Assembly (NCBI RefSeq): GCF_002904165.1
Contig: NZ_CVTD020000016.1
Location: 121,117 to 185,116 of the forward strand
Direction: 5' to 3'
DNA from: Herbinix hemicellulosilytica
Lineage (GTDB): Bacteria; Bacillota; Clostridia; Lachnospirales; Lachnospiraceae
DNA length: 64,000 bases
Positions 50,457 through 60,065 of the stretch are shown in pieces (position 1 is the stretch's first letter; every line of letters starts with the position of its first letter). The notes under the pieces were generated by a model. It saw only the letters and a list, made by a program, of their open reading frames with translations. It ran no database searches and was not told where the DNA came from. The position numbers and the translations under genes were made by a program.

Positions 50457-51140
50457 TCAGCTTTTTTTGTTCCAAAATATTACCAAATACGAAATTGTAT
50501 TGTATAAAAAATGGGCTAAAATACAGCTAAACAGTGATTTTGTATTTATATAAAGTAAACCCAGTATCAACCCGCATATAAGCGCAGAAAGCGTTTGCAC
50601 AAAGTTAAAATGTAATACAGCAAATAAAAGGGATGAAATAAGTAAAGCAGTAAATACACTGTAATTTTTCTTAAGGCCTTCTAATATGAAACCCCTTATT
50701 AATATTTCTTCTGCCAGCGGAGCAATTAAGCATATACGAATAAAATTAACAAACGGAAATTGCCTTAACTGTCCGATATTATTTTTATAAGCTTCAGCAC
50801 TGGAAGAAAAGATACCATCAAAAATGGGATCAAAAAACTTGTCCAGTAACAGATAAAAAAGAATCGAACATCCGACAGCCAGTAATATCCCTTTTAATGA
50901 TAAGTTGCTAAATATTTGAATTTTTAATTGATACTTATCTTTCAGCTTACAAATAAAAACATAATTCAGGATAACCAAAGTTGATAAATTAAGCCAGGCT
51001 GCCAACTCCTTGTTTGCATATCTGAAAATTAATCTGTTTAATATTGCAGGAACTATACCACATATAACAAGATATGATATTATCCACATAATTGCAGTTT
51101 CTATACTGACTATATTTTTACTCATTCTAACACCACTCAT
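50457..51140 (-). CDS. CPBP-family intramembrane metalloprotease
   Basis: The 227-residue polytopic protein has the CAAX-protease/bacteriocin-processing (Abi) signature: the EE motif in LAEEILIRGFILEGL and the later histidine in FAVLHFNFVQ, between membrane segments. Relatives process peptides or give self-immunity to bacteriocins; no bacteriocin gene is visible here. Its start is set at ATG 51140, 7 bp after the stop of the upstream HicB-DinB gene, so they form an operon; a second in-frame ATG at 51125 is possible. Confidence 0.85.
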   Translation of the reverse strand: MSGVRMSKNIVSIETAIMWIISYLVICGIVPAILNRLIFRYANKELAAWLNLSTLVILNYVFICKLKDKYQLKIQIFSNLSLKGILLAVGCSILFYLLLDKFFDPIFDGIFSSSAEAYKNNIGQLRQFPFVNFIRICLIAPLAEEILIRGFILEGLKKNYSVFTALLISSLLFAVLHFNFVQTLSALICGLILGLLYINTKSLFSCILAHFLYNTISYLVIFWNKKS

Positions 51141-51144
51141 TATT

Positions 51145-51885
51145 TTAAATACCTTTCTCCATAAAGAAATAGAACGGGTCAGAATAACTGTCAATAATCT
51201 CTGTTTCTTTTTGCTTTCTTAGAATTTTTACCATTGATTTAGCATGAATTCTGTCATGCCAGATAAAGCGTCTCAGTACTTTTTTAACCGTCCAGTCTTC
51301 ATTGTCTATACTGTAAATCCTGGAATTTCCTTCTTTATTGAACAGTGAAGCAATCTTTTCAACAAATATCTGCCTTCCTTCTAAAAAGCTTCTCCCTTCT
51401 TTTGGTATATCTATATTTAACCGTGATAAATAATAATATTGGACCGAATCAATATGTTCAAATATTTCCCGTATGGTTTTGGGAGTATGTCCATAAAATG
51501 TTGCTCTGTCTCTGTCAGAATCAATCCAGTCTTTATATTTAGCATTATCAAATATATCAAACGTTGATTTTGCGGATTTGGTTACAAGATCAGCTAACAT
51601 CTCAAATTCTTTGATATCCATCTTTTCTTTGTCGTCATTAAGTAAAATTTCATTATCGGCATCTTCGACCTTCAATGAACTTTTATGTATTTGAACAACT
51701 TTAGGCACAATATCCTGTTCTATATCTATTCCCAGCCATTTCTTAAATATTTTTACTTCATGTTCAACTTTTGATAAAGCTTCATCAAGAGTTTTTCCTC
51801 TTACAAACGCACCCGGATATTCACATAAAAACCCCATATAACCTGACCCGTTGGTTTCAAATGCTACATTAACAGGACTACTCAC
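51145..51885 (-). CDS. HicB-like antitoxin domain fused to a DinB/YfiT-like helical domain
   Basis: This 246-residue protein has two parts. Residues about 5-70 resemble the HicB-like antitoxin fold (AFETNGSGYMGFLCEYPGAF, EALSKVEHEVKIF). Residues about 95-235 are a DinB/DfsB four-helix bundle with a metal-site-like H in FEHIDSVQYYYLSRL and HDRIHAKSMVKIL near the end. It starts at GTG 51885 behind AAGGTGG. No HicA toxin gene is next to it; its operon partner is a CPBP protease. From memory this combination exists in some Firmicutes, function unknown. Confidence 0.8.
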   Translation of the reverse strand: MSSPVNVAFETNGSGYMGFLCEYPGAFVRGKTLDEALSKVEHEVKIFKKWLGIDIEQDIVPKVVQIHKSSLKVEDADNEILLNDDKEKMDIKEFEMLADLVTKSAKSTFDIFDNAKYKDWIDSDRDRATFYGHTPKTIREIFEHIDSVQYYYLSRLNIDIPKEGRSFLEGRQIFVEKIASLFNKEGNSRIYSIDNEDWTVKKVLRRFIWHDRIHAKSMVKILRKQKETEIIDSYSDPFYFFMEKGI

Positions 51886-51943
51886 ACTAAACCACCTTCT
51901 TTCATTATGGAATATTAAGATATAAATACATTATGATTATTCT

Positions 51944-52276
51944 TTATTGCTGACTTTTTTTGCTTAATTCTTTTAATATTTTTATATATGCCGTATGTAT
52001 TCTTTTTACTTTTAAACCTATATAAAGTAACATAAATATCAGCAAAAAAGCGGTTAATGAAACTACCAAAGGAGAAATTTTGCTGCTATCAAGAAATTTT
52101 GTCACGTAATCCCCTGCCGGAGCATTATTGCTAATATACAAAAATGGTATAATTACCCATGGAATCATACTTGCCGCTACTGCTACCGTAAAAAAGAAAT
52201 TGGATAATTTTATAAAATCATTCATTGATTCTTTATAGAATAGTATCAGAGCACTGTTCTCCTCCAATGAATGCAC
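51944..52276 (-). CDS. Small two-segment membrane protein of unknown function
   Basis: The 110-residue protein has two hydrophobic segments (FFFTVAVAASMIPWVIIPFLY and LVVSLTAFLLIFMLLYIGL, each given in part) and a basic C-terminus. I do not recognise it. The start is uncertain: GTG 52276 has no good ribosome site, GGAGGAG lies inside the frame at about 52260, and ATG 52225 also lacks a strong site. It is 58 bp upstream of the HicB-DinB gene. Confidence 0.5.
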   Translation of the reverse strand: MHSLEENSALILFYKESMNDFIKLSNFFFTVAVAASMIPWVIIPFLYISNNAPAGDYVTKFLDSSKISPLVVSLTAFLLIFMLLYIGLKVKRIHTAYIKILKELSKKSQQ

Positions 52277-52358
52277 ATATATTAAAAGCTGCTCTTTATA
52301 TAATAAAATCCAGTCATTTACATATTTTATAATATAACCAAGCTACCATATGTTTCGA

Positions 52359-53090
52359 TTAAAATTTGACCCTGTAATAATACTGATATTCTTCTTTAAA
52401 ACCCAACTTTTTGTATAAATGATTAGCAGGTTCATTATTAACCATAACCTGCAAATATGCTTTATGGGCTACGAGATTTTTTCCGTGTTTTATAATGGAA
52501 TAAAGTAACTGCTTTCCATACCCTTTATTTCTATGGTCCTTTCTAACGGTGATATCAAACAGTCCAAGATAACCTTTTTCCAATACCGCCATGCCACAGG
52601 CAATACCTTCGTTTTCTACATACATGGTAGTATAAAAACTTTTCGGAAACAAATTATTTAGCATTTTCCTGTATATTATCCTGTTGTCTCCGCTTAAATT
52701 ATTGAAATTACAGTAGAAATCAAACCATTCATCATTTAAGTTAGTATGCCTGATTTCAACTTGCACGTCCGGTTCTTCTATATTACTTAGATTCATTGTC
52801 TGTACACTGATTCTATGTAGAATTTCATAACCTCTGCAAGCCAAAATATCATCAAGATTTTCAGGCTGAATAAAAGGCGTTATTTTATAAGTCGGTTTTA
52901 AACCTCTGCTTATAAACATATCTTCACATACAGCAATTTTTTTATATACGTCTTCATCAGATTTATAAATAGGATTAACAGAATTTGCCCTTTTAGAATA
53001 GCCGTCTGCAAATCGGATCACCCATCCGTCATACAAAACGGTTTGCAAAGAAGGCAAGGCATTCATCTGCAGCTCTTCCAAAAACCTCAT
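52359..53090 (-). CDS. GNAT-family N-acetyltransferase
   Basis: A 243-residue two-part acetyltransferase. The C-terminal half carries the GNAT core with the acetyl-CoA loop VRKDHRNKGYGKQLLYSI and the terminal LYKKLGFKEEYQYYYRVKF. The N-terminal half (LPSLQTVLYDGWVIRFADGY) is typical of a subgroup of Firmicutes GNATs. GGGG precedes the ATG. Substrate is unknown. Confidence 0.88.
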   Translation of the reverse strand: MRFLEELQMNALPSLQTVLYDGWVIRFADGYSKRANSVNPIYKSDEDVYKKIAVCEDMFISRGLKPTYKITPFIQPENLDDILACRGYEILHRISVQTMNLSNIEEPDVQVEIRHTNLNDEWFDFYCNFNNLSGDNRIIYRKMLNNLFPKSFYTTMYVENEGIACGMAVLEKGYLGLFDITVRKDHRNKGYGKQLLYSIIKHGKNLVAHKAYLQVMVNNEPANHLYKKLGFKEEYQYYYRVKF

Positions 53091-53189
53091 GGTATTATCC
53101 CCTTACTAAGTTAATGTCATTTCTCAAATGTACCTCATTATATTCAAGCCAATCGCAGATTACAGAAATACCTGTGTTGTTTTCCTAAA

Positions 53190-54056
53190 TTAAAATATAG
53201 CCGGAATCCAAAATGCCAGACACATTCCCAGAATAAAGGATGTACCATTTCCTACAAATGCATATAATATAGCTTTCCAGGAAGAAACTGATATAATGCC
53301 ATACTTTTTTATATACCGGGTGTATAAAATAGCTTCCAAAATTAATACCATAATCTCCGCCAGAATATAAAATACTATAAATGCCAGATTTCCATATAAA
53401 AAGTTGATGATATTAAGCCCGAAATTTAATAAAATTTGAGTTATTACGTTAACCAGCATTATAAAGTAAATCAGCTTTTTTTCCCTGAAACCAAAAAGAA
53501 GCGCAATTCCTGACTCAATACCGATAGTAAGTACAATTCGAATAATCAGTGATATTATTTCACTAGTGTAATCATAAGATTTTTTTACTGTTATTTTCGT
53601 TTCCGAAACATTGGCTGTAAAATAACTGTCAAAGGCATATCGTTCAAAACTTCTGTCACTTACAATAAAACTGTCTGTGTCAGGAAGGTATATAAGAATT
53701 TTAAATTCATTCGGGGGATAGTAAGTCCAGCTGAACCGATGGGTTTGAGTACAGTCCTGAAAAAATTGTAAAAAATAAAAACCGTCCTTATCTTTATAAT
53801 CGACAAATTTCATGAATATGTCATAATCTCTGTCGCCCTTTTTATAGCGATAAGCGGATATATTTCCTTCTTTAACGGCCGTATAAGGTCCTGTTGTTTT
53901 GACACTCGATAGAAGCGTTACATAATATGTCTTTCCCTCAAGCCCAATAAAATCAATTACCACAGAAGGTTTCGGTCCAATATCCCCGTAAGCAGGAGAG
54001 GAAATCAAAAAACACATTAGTATAAAACATAGAAACCCGAAACTCAGTTTTTTCAT
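53190..54056 (-). CDS. Membrane protein with extracellular N-terminal domain, unknown function
   Basis: The 288-residue protein has a signal peptide (1-24, ending AYGDIG), an extracellular domain of about 145 residues (IGPKPSVVIDFIGLEGKTYY, QFFQDCTQTHRFSWTYYPPN) and four to five C-terminal membrane segments. I recall similar proteins in clostridia without known function. ATG 54056, after AGAGGTGG, is preferred to GTG 54065. It is alone between GNAT and VOC genes. Confidence 0.78.
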   Translation of the reverse strand: MKKLSFGFLCFILMCFLISSPAYGDIGPKPSVVIDFIGLEGKTYYVTLLSSVKTTGPYTAVKEGNISAYRYKKGDRDYDIFMKFVDYKDKDGFYFLQFFQDCTQTHRFSWTYYPPNEFKILIYLPDTDSFIVSDRSFERYAFDSYFTANVSETKITVKKSYDYTSEIISLIIRIVLTIGIESGIALLFGFREKKLIYFIMLVNVITQILLNFGLNIINFLYGNLAFIVFYILAEIMVLILEAILYTRYIKKYGIISVSSWKAILYAFVGNGTSFILGMCLAFWIPAIF

Positions 54057-54180
54057 AGTTTCCACCTCTTTTTGGATTTGGAAAATTTACAACAAATGCC
54101 CGTCCCTAACAGAATTTAATGCTTCGATTATTTTTTTATAAAAATAATTACTATTATATAATTTAAAATCTTCATACTAA

Positions 54181-54606
54181 CTATAATAATCCGAAATGTT
54201 CACTCTCAATCAGATTTTTCATCTTACATAAACAGAAAGGATGTCCGGCAGGATCTATCATAACTGTCCATTCATCTGAATATTGCTTGTCAGCCTTTTT
54301 TGCACCACATTCGATAGCATGTTGAACCGCCTTTTCTAAATCATCAACCGCAAAATCCAGGTGAGCCATCTGCTGTTGTTTTTCAGGTTCTTCTGGCCAA
54401 ACCGGCGGTACATATTCGGGATTTTTCTGGAACAATAAACAAGGATATACCCCTTGTTTGGTTCCCGGAGCATATACATAAGCCCAGTTTTCATCAAAAG
54501 CATTCGTTTCCCAATTCATTAACTTTGCATAGAATTTTGCCAGCTCGTGCGGCTCTTTACAGTCAATGGTAAATGAGTACATTTTTATTTTAAAATTTTG
54601 ATCCAT
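54181..54606 (-). CDS. VOC-superfamily (glyoxalase/bleomycin-resistance-like) protein
   Basis: A 141-residue protein with paired beta-alpha-beta-beta-beta modules of the VOC fold: FTIDCKEPHELAKFYAKLMNW at the start and HLDFAVDDLEKAVQHAIECG followed by VMIDPAGHPFCLCK in the second half. Members bind metals or sequester drugs; substrate unknown. GGAGG precedes the ATG. Confidence 0.88.
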   Translation of the reverse strand: MDQNFKIKMYSFTIDCKEPHELAKFYAKLMNWETNAFDENWAYVYAPGTKQGVYPCLLFQKNPEYVPPVWPEEPEKQQQMAHLDFAVDDLEKAVQHAIECGAKKADKQYSDEWTVMIDPAGHPFCLCKMKNLIESEHFGLL

Positions 54607-54630
54607 AATAAAAACCTCCGCAAATTTTAA

Positions 54631-55101
54631 TTATATAATTGATAAATCCATACTAAACCGGATCATATCCCTGCATTGAATTCCGTTCTCATATATCGCT
54701 TCATTATAATGCCTTAGGAAAAAATCCCTGTCTATTCCTGTTATTCGGAATCCACATTTCTGATAAAATGCTATTTGGTTTATACTTGAATTTCCTGTGC
54801 CGACTTCAAGGGTTTTTATCTTCTGCTCTTTTGCTTTTTGAATTGCAAAGTTTACAAGCTGCTTTCCTATTCCTTTACCCTGATAGTCTTTACGCACCGC
54901 AATATTAATTATTTCAAGTGTTTCAGGCCGCGTAGGAAGCAAAACAATCACACCTATAATATTGTTGCAGTCATCAGTTGCAACATAGCAATCGCCTCTT
55001 TTTAAATATTCTTCTATAATATCTTTTGAAGGATCAGCTAAAAGCAATAAGTCCATAGGCGCTTTTTCGTTATCTTTTTGTAATCTGATTTTGATTTCCA
55101 T
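54631..55101 (-). CDS. GNAT-family N-acetyltransferase
   Basis: A 156-residue acetyltransferase with the acetyl-CoA loop in IAVRKDYQGKGIGKQLVNFA and the end NQIAFYQKCGFRITGIDRDF. AGAGG precedes the ATG. It lies 24 bp upstream of the VOC gene and probably shares its transcript. Substrate unknown. Confidence 0.9.
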   Translation of the reverse strand: MEIKIRLQKDNEKAPMDLLLLADPSKDIIEEYLKRGDCYVATDDCNNIIGVIVLLPTRPETLEIINIAVRKDYQGKGIGKQLVNFAIQKAKEQKIKTLEVGTGNSSINQIAFYQKCGFRITGIDRDFFLRHYNEAIYENGIQCRDMIRFSMDLSII

Positions 55102-55185
55102 AGATTTTACCTCTAAAATTAATAATCCAAGTAAAATTTACCATTATTATACCATGGCAGAACATATGTTTCAAATGAAATTTAA

Positions 55186-55457
55186 TAAAAAAGCTATTAG
55201 CCAGACACAAACCAATCAAGACTGGTCTATACCCGGCTAATAGCTATAAATCTTAACACAAAATGCATTTCTCTAAACAAGACATCATATACCATTCTGG
55301 TTTTTACTTTCCAGTCTTATTAAAGAGCAAAACCCATATAATATATACTCAAACGAAGGCCTCCCACTTATGTTCTTACAGTACAGTATTTGGACTGAAT
55401 TATAGACTTACAAACAATTGATTAACGAATTCCAGAACATAAAACCTAGGAAAAGCC
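55186..55457 (-). ncRNA. Candidate structured noncoding RNA of about 270 nt
   Basis: No coding frame with a ribosome site exists in the 571-bp gap between a GNAT gene and a NUDIX gene. On the minus strand an extended -10 (TGGTATAGT, 55464-55472) could start a transcript that contains a long-range 9-bp pairing (TTATGTTCT at 55434-55442 with AGAACATAA at 55368-55376), several small hairpins, and ends at a strong terminator with a T-run. I cannot assign it to 6S or another family. Confidence 0.35.
55192..55245 (-). terminator. Strong terminator at the end of the candidate RNA
   Basis: An 11-bp perfect stem (AGCTATTAGCC with GGCTAATAGCT) with a partly paired inner region is followed on the minus strand by TTTTTT. 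It points away from the NUDIX gene and upstream of the GNAT gene. Confidence 0.8.
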
Positions 55458-55672
55458 AGGAATACTATACCATATATTTCAGTGTTTTTTATCACTACTT
55501 TATTTTAATCATAGACTAAACATATATACAGATTTTCGATTTTTTGTCGAAATGCAAAAATCATTGGCTTAGTATACTTTTCAAGCATCTCCATTAATAT
55601 TTTTCTGATATTGCTACAGCCTATTCCATTAAAAAGTCAATAAATAAACACTTCTCAAATAAATCCTACATT

Positions 55673-56131
55673 TCATATATCATTGATATATTCCACAGCT
55701 TTATATACAACTTTTACTACATTTTCGTATGTTTCCAATTCTTTTATACGTTCTGCAGAAAACCATCCTATTCCCTGAATTTCTGTCTCCTGCTGCACAA
55801 ATTCTTCATTTAATGCCTCACAGAGATATATCATGTCTATATGATTATGGGTTTTGTCTTCATTTATATCTTCAAGAAGTACTAAAAAAGGTGTTTCAAG
55901 TTCCCTGCAACGGTAACCGCTTAATTCAAGATTTCTTTTATTGCTGATTATTTTTGCCTTTATACCTGTTTCTTCATAAATTTCCCTTAAAACTGCGTCA
56001 TCAGGCAGTTCATTTTCCTCAACATGCCCACCCGGCGGTAACCATACATTCAGTTTTTTATGATGTACCATCAAGATTTCTTTTTTAGAGTTAAAAACTA
56101 TCCCCGTCGCTGTAAAATGATTGATTATCAA
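55673..56131 (-). CDS. NUDIX hydrolase
   Basis: The 152-residue protein hydrolyses nucleoside diphosphate-linked compounds. The full Nudix box G-x5-E-x7-REUxEExGU is present at residues 35-57 (GHVEENELPDDAVLREIYEE). The rest (VWLPPGGH, IQGIGWFSAERI) fits the family. The start is TTG 56131 with GCGGGG upstream. The substrate cannot be deduced. Confidence 0.92.
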   Translation of the reverse strand: MIINHFTATGIVFNSKKEILMVHHKKLNVWLPPGGHVEENELPDDAVLREIYEETGIKAKIISNKRNLELSGYRCRELETPFLVLLEDINEDKTHNHIDMIYLCEALNEEFVQQETEIQGIGWFSAERIKELETYENVVKVVYKAVEYINDI

Positions 56132-56187
56132 ATAATTTCCCCGCTTTCATTTCTTCTTATCTTTATAACTACAAGCAAGTGAAAAAA

Positions 56188-57177
56188 TCAATAAGCCTTA
56201 TTATGATTCAGCAGTCTAAGTACCATAATAGTACTGTCTATAACCCGGTTTTTTCTTGTTCTCCACGAATCCGACATAGGAAAGTCGTAACGGTTCGGTT
56301 TTTTGGGCAACTCCCAAAGCCCGTCTTCGTTTCTTTGATTTAATATCCACTCAAAGTATTTGTCCTCGTACTTTTTCCATCCGCTATATTTTGAGACCAA
56401 AGATAGTGCCCGGATCCAATGGCAAAAATCTCTGCTGTCTTTTCTTACAGTATCAATAGCAACAAAATCTGATAAACCTCTATTGTAAACATAAATTATT
56501 CCGTTTGCCTTGGTCATGCAATAATCCACCAAAGCCCGGTCAGTCAAATCGCTTATATATCTTTCTTTGTCCGTAGGTGCTAGTAACAGCAAATTGTAAT
56601 ATCCGAAAGCCGGTAAGGTCTTTTTTGTGTAAAATCCGAAATATTCGTTTTGAGCCTTGCTTTCTTCTTCTTTATCATAATACCCTTTGCCAAAAGCTAC
56701 CTCGGCAAAATAAGTCCAGCGTTTTCTGTGCATAACAAGGGCTTCATTATCTTCATCAATCACTGCCAGCATACCGGCGCATACCAAGGGTACAAACATT
56801 TCCGGCCACCATCGTATATTGTCTTGTTTTTCAAATTCGTCAAACCTTTCTTCACCGTTAAATACTTTTAATATGAACTCGGTCACTTTTTTCAGGCACT
56901 TATGATTCTTATCCAGTCCGTATGTAAGGCATTTTCGTATCATATCTTCGGAAAATCCGTGAAAAGGCGGCCAAAATCCTCTTTCACTCTGCTCTTGCTC
57001 AATCTTTTTTACAAACGGATGATTACATAACCCGTCATATGCATTTTGATATTCAAGGTTATCCGGACTTAATTTTTTAAAATCTTTTAGAAGAATAAAT
57101 TTAGGTATAGGGTCCGGCTTCATATCAAGAAGTTTGTCTACAACAGTATTTAAGTCAAACAATAAGCTCACTCCCAT
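56188..57177 (-). CDS. Uncharacterised alpha/alpha-barrel-like protein (prenyltransferase/squalene cyclase-like repeat)
   Basis: This 329-residue soluble protein has FWPPFHGFSEDMIRKCLTYG, DNIRWWPEMFVPLVCAGML and a C-terminal GLWELPKKPNRYDFPMSDSW, resembling helical-barrel proteins that are often annotated as prenyltransferases without proof. Repeated tryptophans and NEDGLWEL fit such repeats. The start could be ATG 57177 or TTG 57162, since GGGAG lies 8 nt before the latter. Function unknown. Confidence 0.75.
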   Translation of the reverse strand: MGVSLLFDLNTVVDKLLDMKPDPIPKFILLKDFKKLSPDNLEYQNAYDGLCNHPFVKKIEQEQSERGFWPPFHGFSEDMIRKCLTYGLDKNHKCLKKVTEFILKVFNGEERFDEFEKQDNIRWWPEMFVPLVCAGMLAVIDEDNEALVMHRKRWTYFAEVAFGKGYYDKEEESKAQNEYFGFYTKKTLPAFGYYNLLLLAPTDKERYISDLTDRALVDYCMTKANGIIYVYNRGLSDFVAIDTVRKDSRDFCHWIRALSLVSKYSGWKKYEDKYFEWILNQRNEDGLWELPKKPNRYDFPMSDSWRTRKNRVIDSTIMVLRLLNHNKAY

Positions 57178-57305
57178 ATATTAGACTAAAGCAAACTGCT
57201 CCATAAACAAAATTATCTATAAACAAATTATCTATGCATTTATTATAAATCAATAAGAATATTGCATCCCTCTTATAATTTGCACAGCATAAATTATCAT
57301 CAAGT

Positions 57306-57656
57306 TTATCCCTGCCTGTGGTTGATATATCTGTTTAACGAATTTATAAATTCCTCCAAAAATGCTTCCTCACCTAAAGTATTTATTTTAAAAAATACCG
57401 CCTGGCTTCCTCCTGATGTAATAGCCGTTATGAACAAATCATCTTCCACTTCCAGCAATGTTATATTCATACTGACTCTGTTTTTTCCGGTCATGCTGTA
57501 TCTTTCATAAACCCTGACAGCCATTCTGGCATTACCCATAGTAATTGAACTTCCGTCTTCATAACTTGCAGATAAGCTGCCTTCAGTAATATCCCTATGC
57601 AGCCAATTAAGAAGTTCATCAAAATTTCCTTTCAGCCTTTTTTCATATTTAGCCAT
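57306..57656 (-). CDS. DUF6054-type small protein
   Basis: The 116-residue product begins MAKYEKRLKGNFDELLNWL and contains GSLSASYEDGSSITMGNARM and FITAITSGGSQAVFFKINTL, a pattern I recall as DUF6054 in clostridia; function unknown. ATG 57656 has AAGGGG upstream and is preferred to 57695. Single gene. Confidence 0.75.
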   Translation of the reverse strand: MAKYEKRLKGNFDELLNWLHRDITEGSLSASYEDGSSITMGNARMAVRVYERYSMTGKNRVSMNITLLEVEDDLFITAITSGGSQAVFFKINTLGEEAFLEEFINSLNRYINHRQG

Positions 57657-57793
57657 ATTAAAATCCCCTTCAAGTATAAATTTTAATAAAATCATTTTAA
57701 TCTTTATTTAAGTACTTGCAGTATAAATTCGATTACACCTGATATATCGTATTTTGATGTATAAAACAATTATTCATATATAATCTAAGCGTA

Positions 57794-58657
57794 TTACTTG
57801 CTGGCAACAATTATTAAGCCTGCCCTTTGGTTACTGCCTGTCGAATACGGACATATCTCTTTGTCATACCTGTCACACAATTCCAGAAATTCATCGTAAA
57901 GTCCGGGTTTCTCATACAATTTCTCAAGAAAATCTTTTCCACAGAGATTTGTCAGTGTTCCTATTGAAGTTAATCTTTCTATTTTCATACCGTAATTTTC
58001 AAATATCTCCTTAATCTCCTGTGGCAAAAATGCCTTTACCGGTCCAAGATAATCGTTTGTACATCCTTTTACCAGCTCTTTGTTTTCTTCGTACTGATGA
58101 GTATGCCAAAAACCGTTATTAAACATTTCATAAATGGCAGGAATAAATCTTTCGTTACTAAACCTCATGCCTGACTTTAAAATTGATACAATCATATTTG
58201 CCCTGTTGGAAACAGTCATTATAACCTTCTTTTTGGCTACCCGTATCGTTTCTTTAATCGCAATTTCAGCATCAGAACCACAAAATGACACCGGACCGTC
58301 CATATTTATAACCAAATCAAAGGAATTGTCCTCAAACCTGGAAAGATCCGTTGATATTCCTTGTTCAAAGGTAATATTTTTAAGTTTCGTCTCTTCTGCT
58401 TTTCTTTTGGCTAATTCTATCATCTTATCAGATATATCAAAATGAACCACACTGTAACCTCTTTGGGCCAGAGGAACAGAAAAAGCACCGGTACCTCCTC
58501 CGACGTCCAAAATGGTCTTAATATCCGGTGTAAGATGCTTGTTTATCTCCTTCCACCTTAACTCCCGGTTTATTTTTTCATCAAACATATCGATTTCTTC
58601 TTTATGTGCCTTGGCATCCCACCATGATTTTTCCAATTCGTAATCGGTTTTTACCAT
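57794..58657 (-). CDS. SAM-dependent class I methyltransferase
   Basis: The 287-residue protein has motif I TILDVGGGTGAFSVPLAQRG, the acidic residue in VVHFDISDKMIELA, and FDLVINMDGPVSFCG, typical of small-molecule methyltransferases of the UbiE/Methyltransf_11 type. The target is unknown. I start at ATG 58657, after GGGAGGGG, rather than at 58729. It is divergent from the radical SAM gene. Confidence 0.9.
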   Translation of the reverse strand: MVKTDYELEKSWWDAKAHKEEIDMFDEKINRELRWKEINKHLTPDIKTILDVGGGTGAFSVPLAQRGYSVVHFDISDKMIELAKRKAEETKLKNITFEQGISTDLSRFEDNSFDLVINMDGPVSFCGSDAEIAIKETIRVAKKKVIMTVSNRANMIVSILKSGMRFSNERFIPAIYEMFNNGFWHTHQYEENKELVKGCTNDYLGPVKAFLPQEIKEIFENYGMKIERLTSIGTLTNLCGKDFLEKLYEKPGLYDEFLELCDRYDKEICPYSTGSNQRAGLIIVASK

Positions 58658-58929
58658 ATTTGATCCCCTCCCATTTTTTGTATGATGTATCAGGCATAAA
58701 TTAAATGCACGGATAAAAGCAATATACAATTATAATCCGACATTTCATAAATTCCATTTAATTTTGCCCGATAGTAGATATATAGGATAATAAAATTTCT
58801 AAATATTTTATCTTATAAGGTAAATCTTGTCAATAACAAGTAAATTTTATTGCCAATATCCTGACAATAATATATAATGATTTTGCCAAATAAGGCTCTT
58901 AATTCTAGCCATTTAAACAGGAGTAATTT

Positions 58930-59805
58930 ATGCACGAAGTAGAAGTAAAAGGGATTTTATCAGCAAAAAACGGGATGAACATATACCGGGGATGTACCCA
59001 CGGTTGTATTTACTGCGATTCCAGAAGCAAATGCTATCAGATGAATCATGCTTTTGAAGATATTGAGGTAAAAGTCAATGCACCGCTTCTGTTGGAACAA
59101 GCCCTACGCAGAAAAAGAAAGAAATGCATGATAGGTACAGGTGCCATGTCTGATCCGTATATTCATTTGGAAGAAAAACTGGGCAATACCCGTAAGTGTC
59201 TTGAACTTATCTCTTCTTATGGATTTGGGCTTGCTATTCAAACCAAGTCCGCTAGGATACTTAGAGACCTGGACTTGCTGAAAAAAATTAACGAAAAAGC
59301 AAAATGTGTAGTCCAGATGACTATGACCACCTATGATGAGGACTTATGTAAAATTATTGAACCGAATGTCAGCACTACCAAAGAACGCTTTGAAGTACTT
59401 AAAATATTGCGGGACAACAATATTCCGACTGTAGTTTGGCTAAGCCCATTCCTTCCTTTTATAAATGATACCGAAGAAAACATCCGAGGATTGCTAAATT
59501 ATTGTATTGAGGCAAAAGTATATGGAATAATCTGTTTCGGTATAGGATTAACCTTGCGGGAAGGAAACAGGGAATATTTTTATAAGAAATTAGACGAACA
59601 TTTTCCAGGCCTGAAAGAACGGTACATACGCGCTTATGGCAATTCATACGAGGTAATAAGCCCTAATCATGGAAGGCTAATGTCTATAATTAATGATACA
59701 TGTAAAGCCCACGGAATTATTTGCGACGTAAACCAATGTTTTAACTACATGCATGAATTTGAAGAGAAAAGTGATTACGAGCAAATTTCTTTACCGGGAT
59801 TGTAA
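58930..59805 (+). CDS. Radical SAM protein related to spore photoproduct lyase (SplB-like)
   Basis: The 291-residue protein has the 4Fe-4S motif C22-x3-C26-x2-C29 in RGCTHGCIYCDSRSKC and the downstream MIGTGAMSDPYIHLEEKLG, a pattern of the COG1533 group that includes SplB and many uncharacterised relatives. The usual SPL-specific cysteine is not obvious, so DNA repair is only one possibility. CAGGAG precedes the ATG. A long terminator follows. Confidence 0.9.
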   Translation: MHEVEVKGILSAKNGMNIYRGCTHGCIYCDSRSKCYQMNHAFEDIEVKVNAPLLLEQALRRKRKKCMIGTGAMSDPYIHLEEKLGNTRKCLELISSYGFGLAIQTKSARILRDLDLLKKINEKAKCVVQMTMTTYDEDLCKIIEPNVSTTKERFEVLKILRDNNIPTVVWLSPFLPFINDTEENIRGLLNYCIEAKVYGIICFGIGLTLREGNREYFYKKLDEHFPGLKERYIRAYGNSYEVISPNHGRLMSIINDTCKAHGIICDVNQCFNYMHEFEEKSDYEQISLPGL

Positions 59806-59897
59806 AACTTAATCATATATAACACTATATAAAAAATCATCAAAAACATAAAACTATGACAAAGAAATGATATGGTTAATATATAGTGAAATATAAC

Positions 59898-59982
59898 ATA
59901 TGGCAGCAATTGATTCCTTAATTTCTTATACCCCATAATTTATCTTAGGTTTTTTAAGGAATATTGCTGCCATATACTTTTT
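59898..59982 (+). terminator. Long terminator of the radical SAM gene
   Basis: A stem of about 22 bp with a 2-nt bulge (ATATGGCAGCAAT...TTCCTTAA with TTAAGGAATATTGCTGCCAT) surrounds a 32-nt loop and is followed by ACTTTTTTT. Confidence 0.75.
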
Positions 59983-60065
59983 TTACTTATTTTATATATT
60001 ATTACTTTATATAACTTTTTAAGTTATATGTATTATATTACTATTTTTTATCAATTACTTAAATA

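Noticed and set aside
50457..51885. Bacteriocin immunity locus
   Set aside because: The CPBP protease suggests it, but no bacteriocin precursor or exporter gene lies near.
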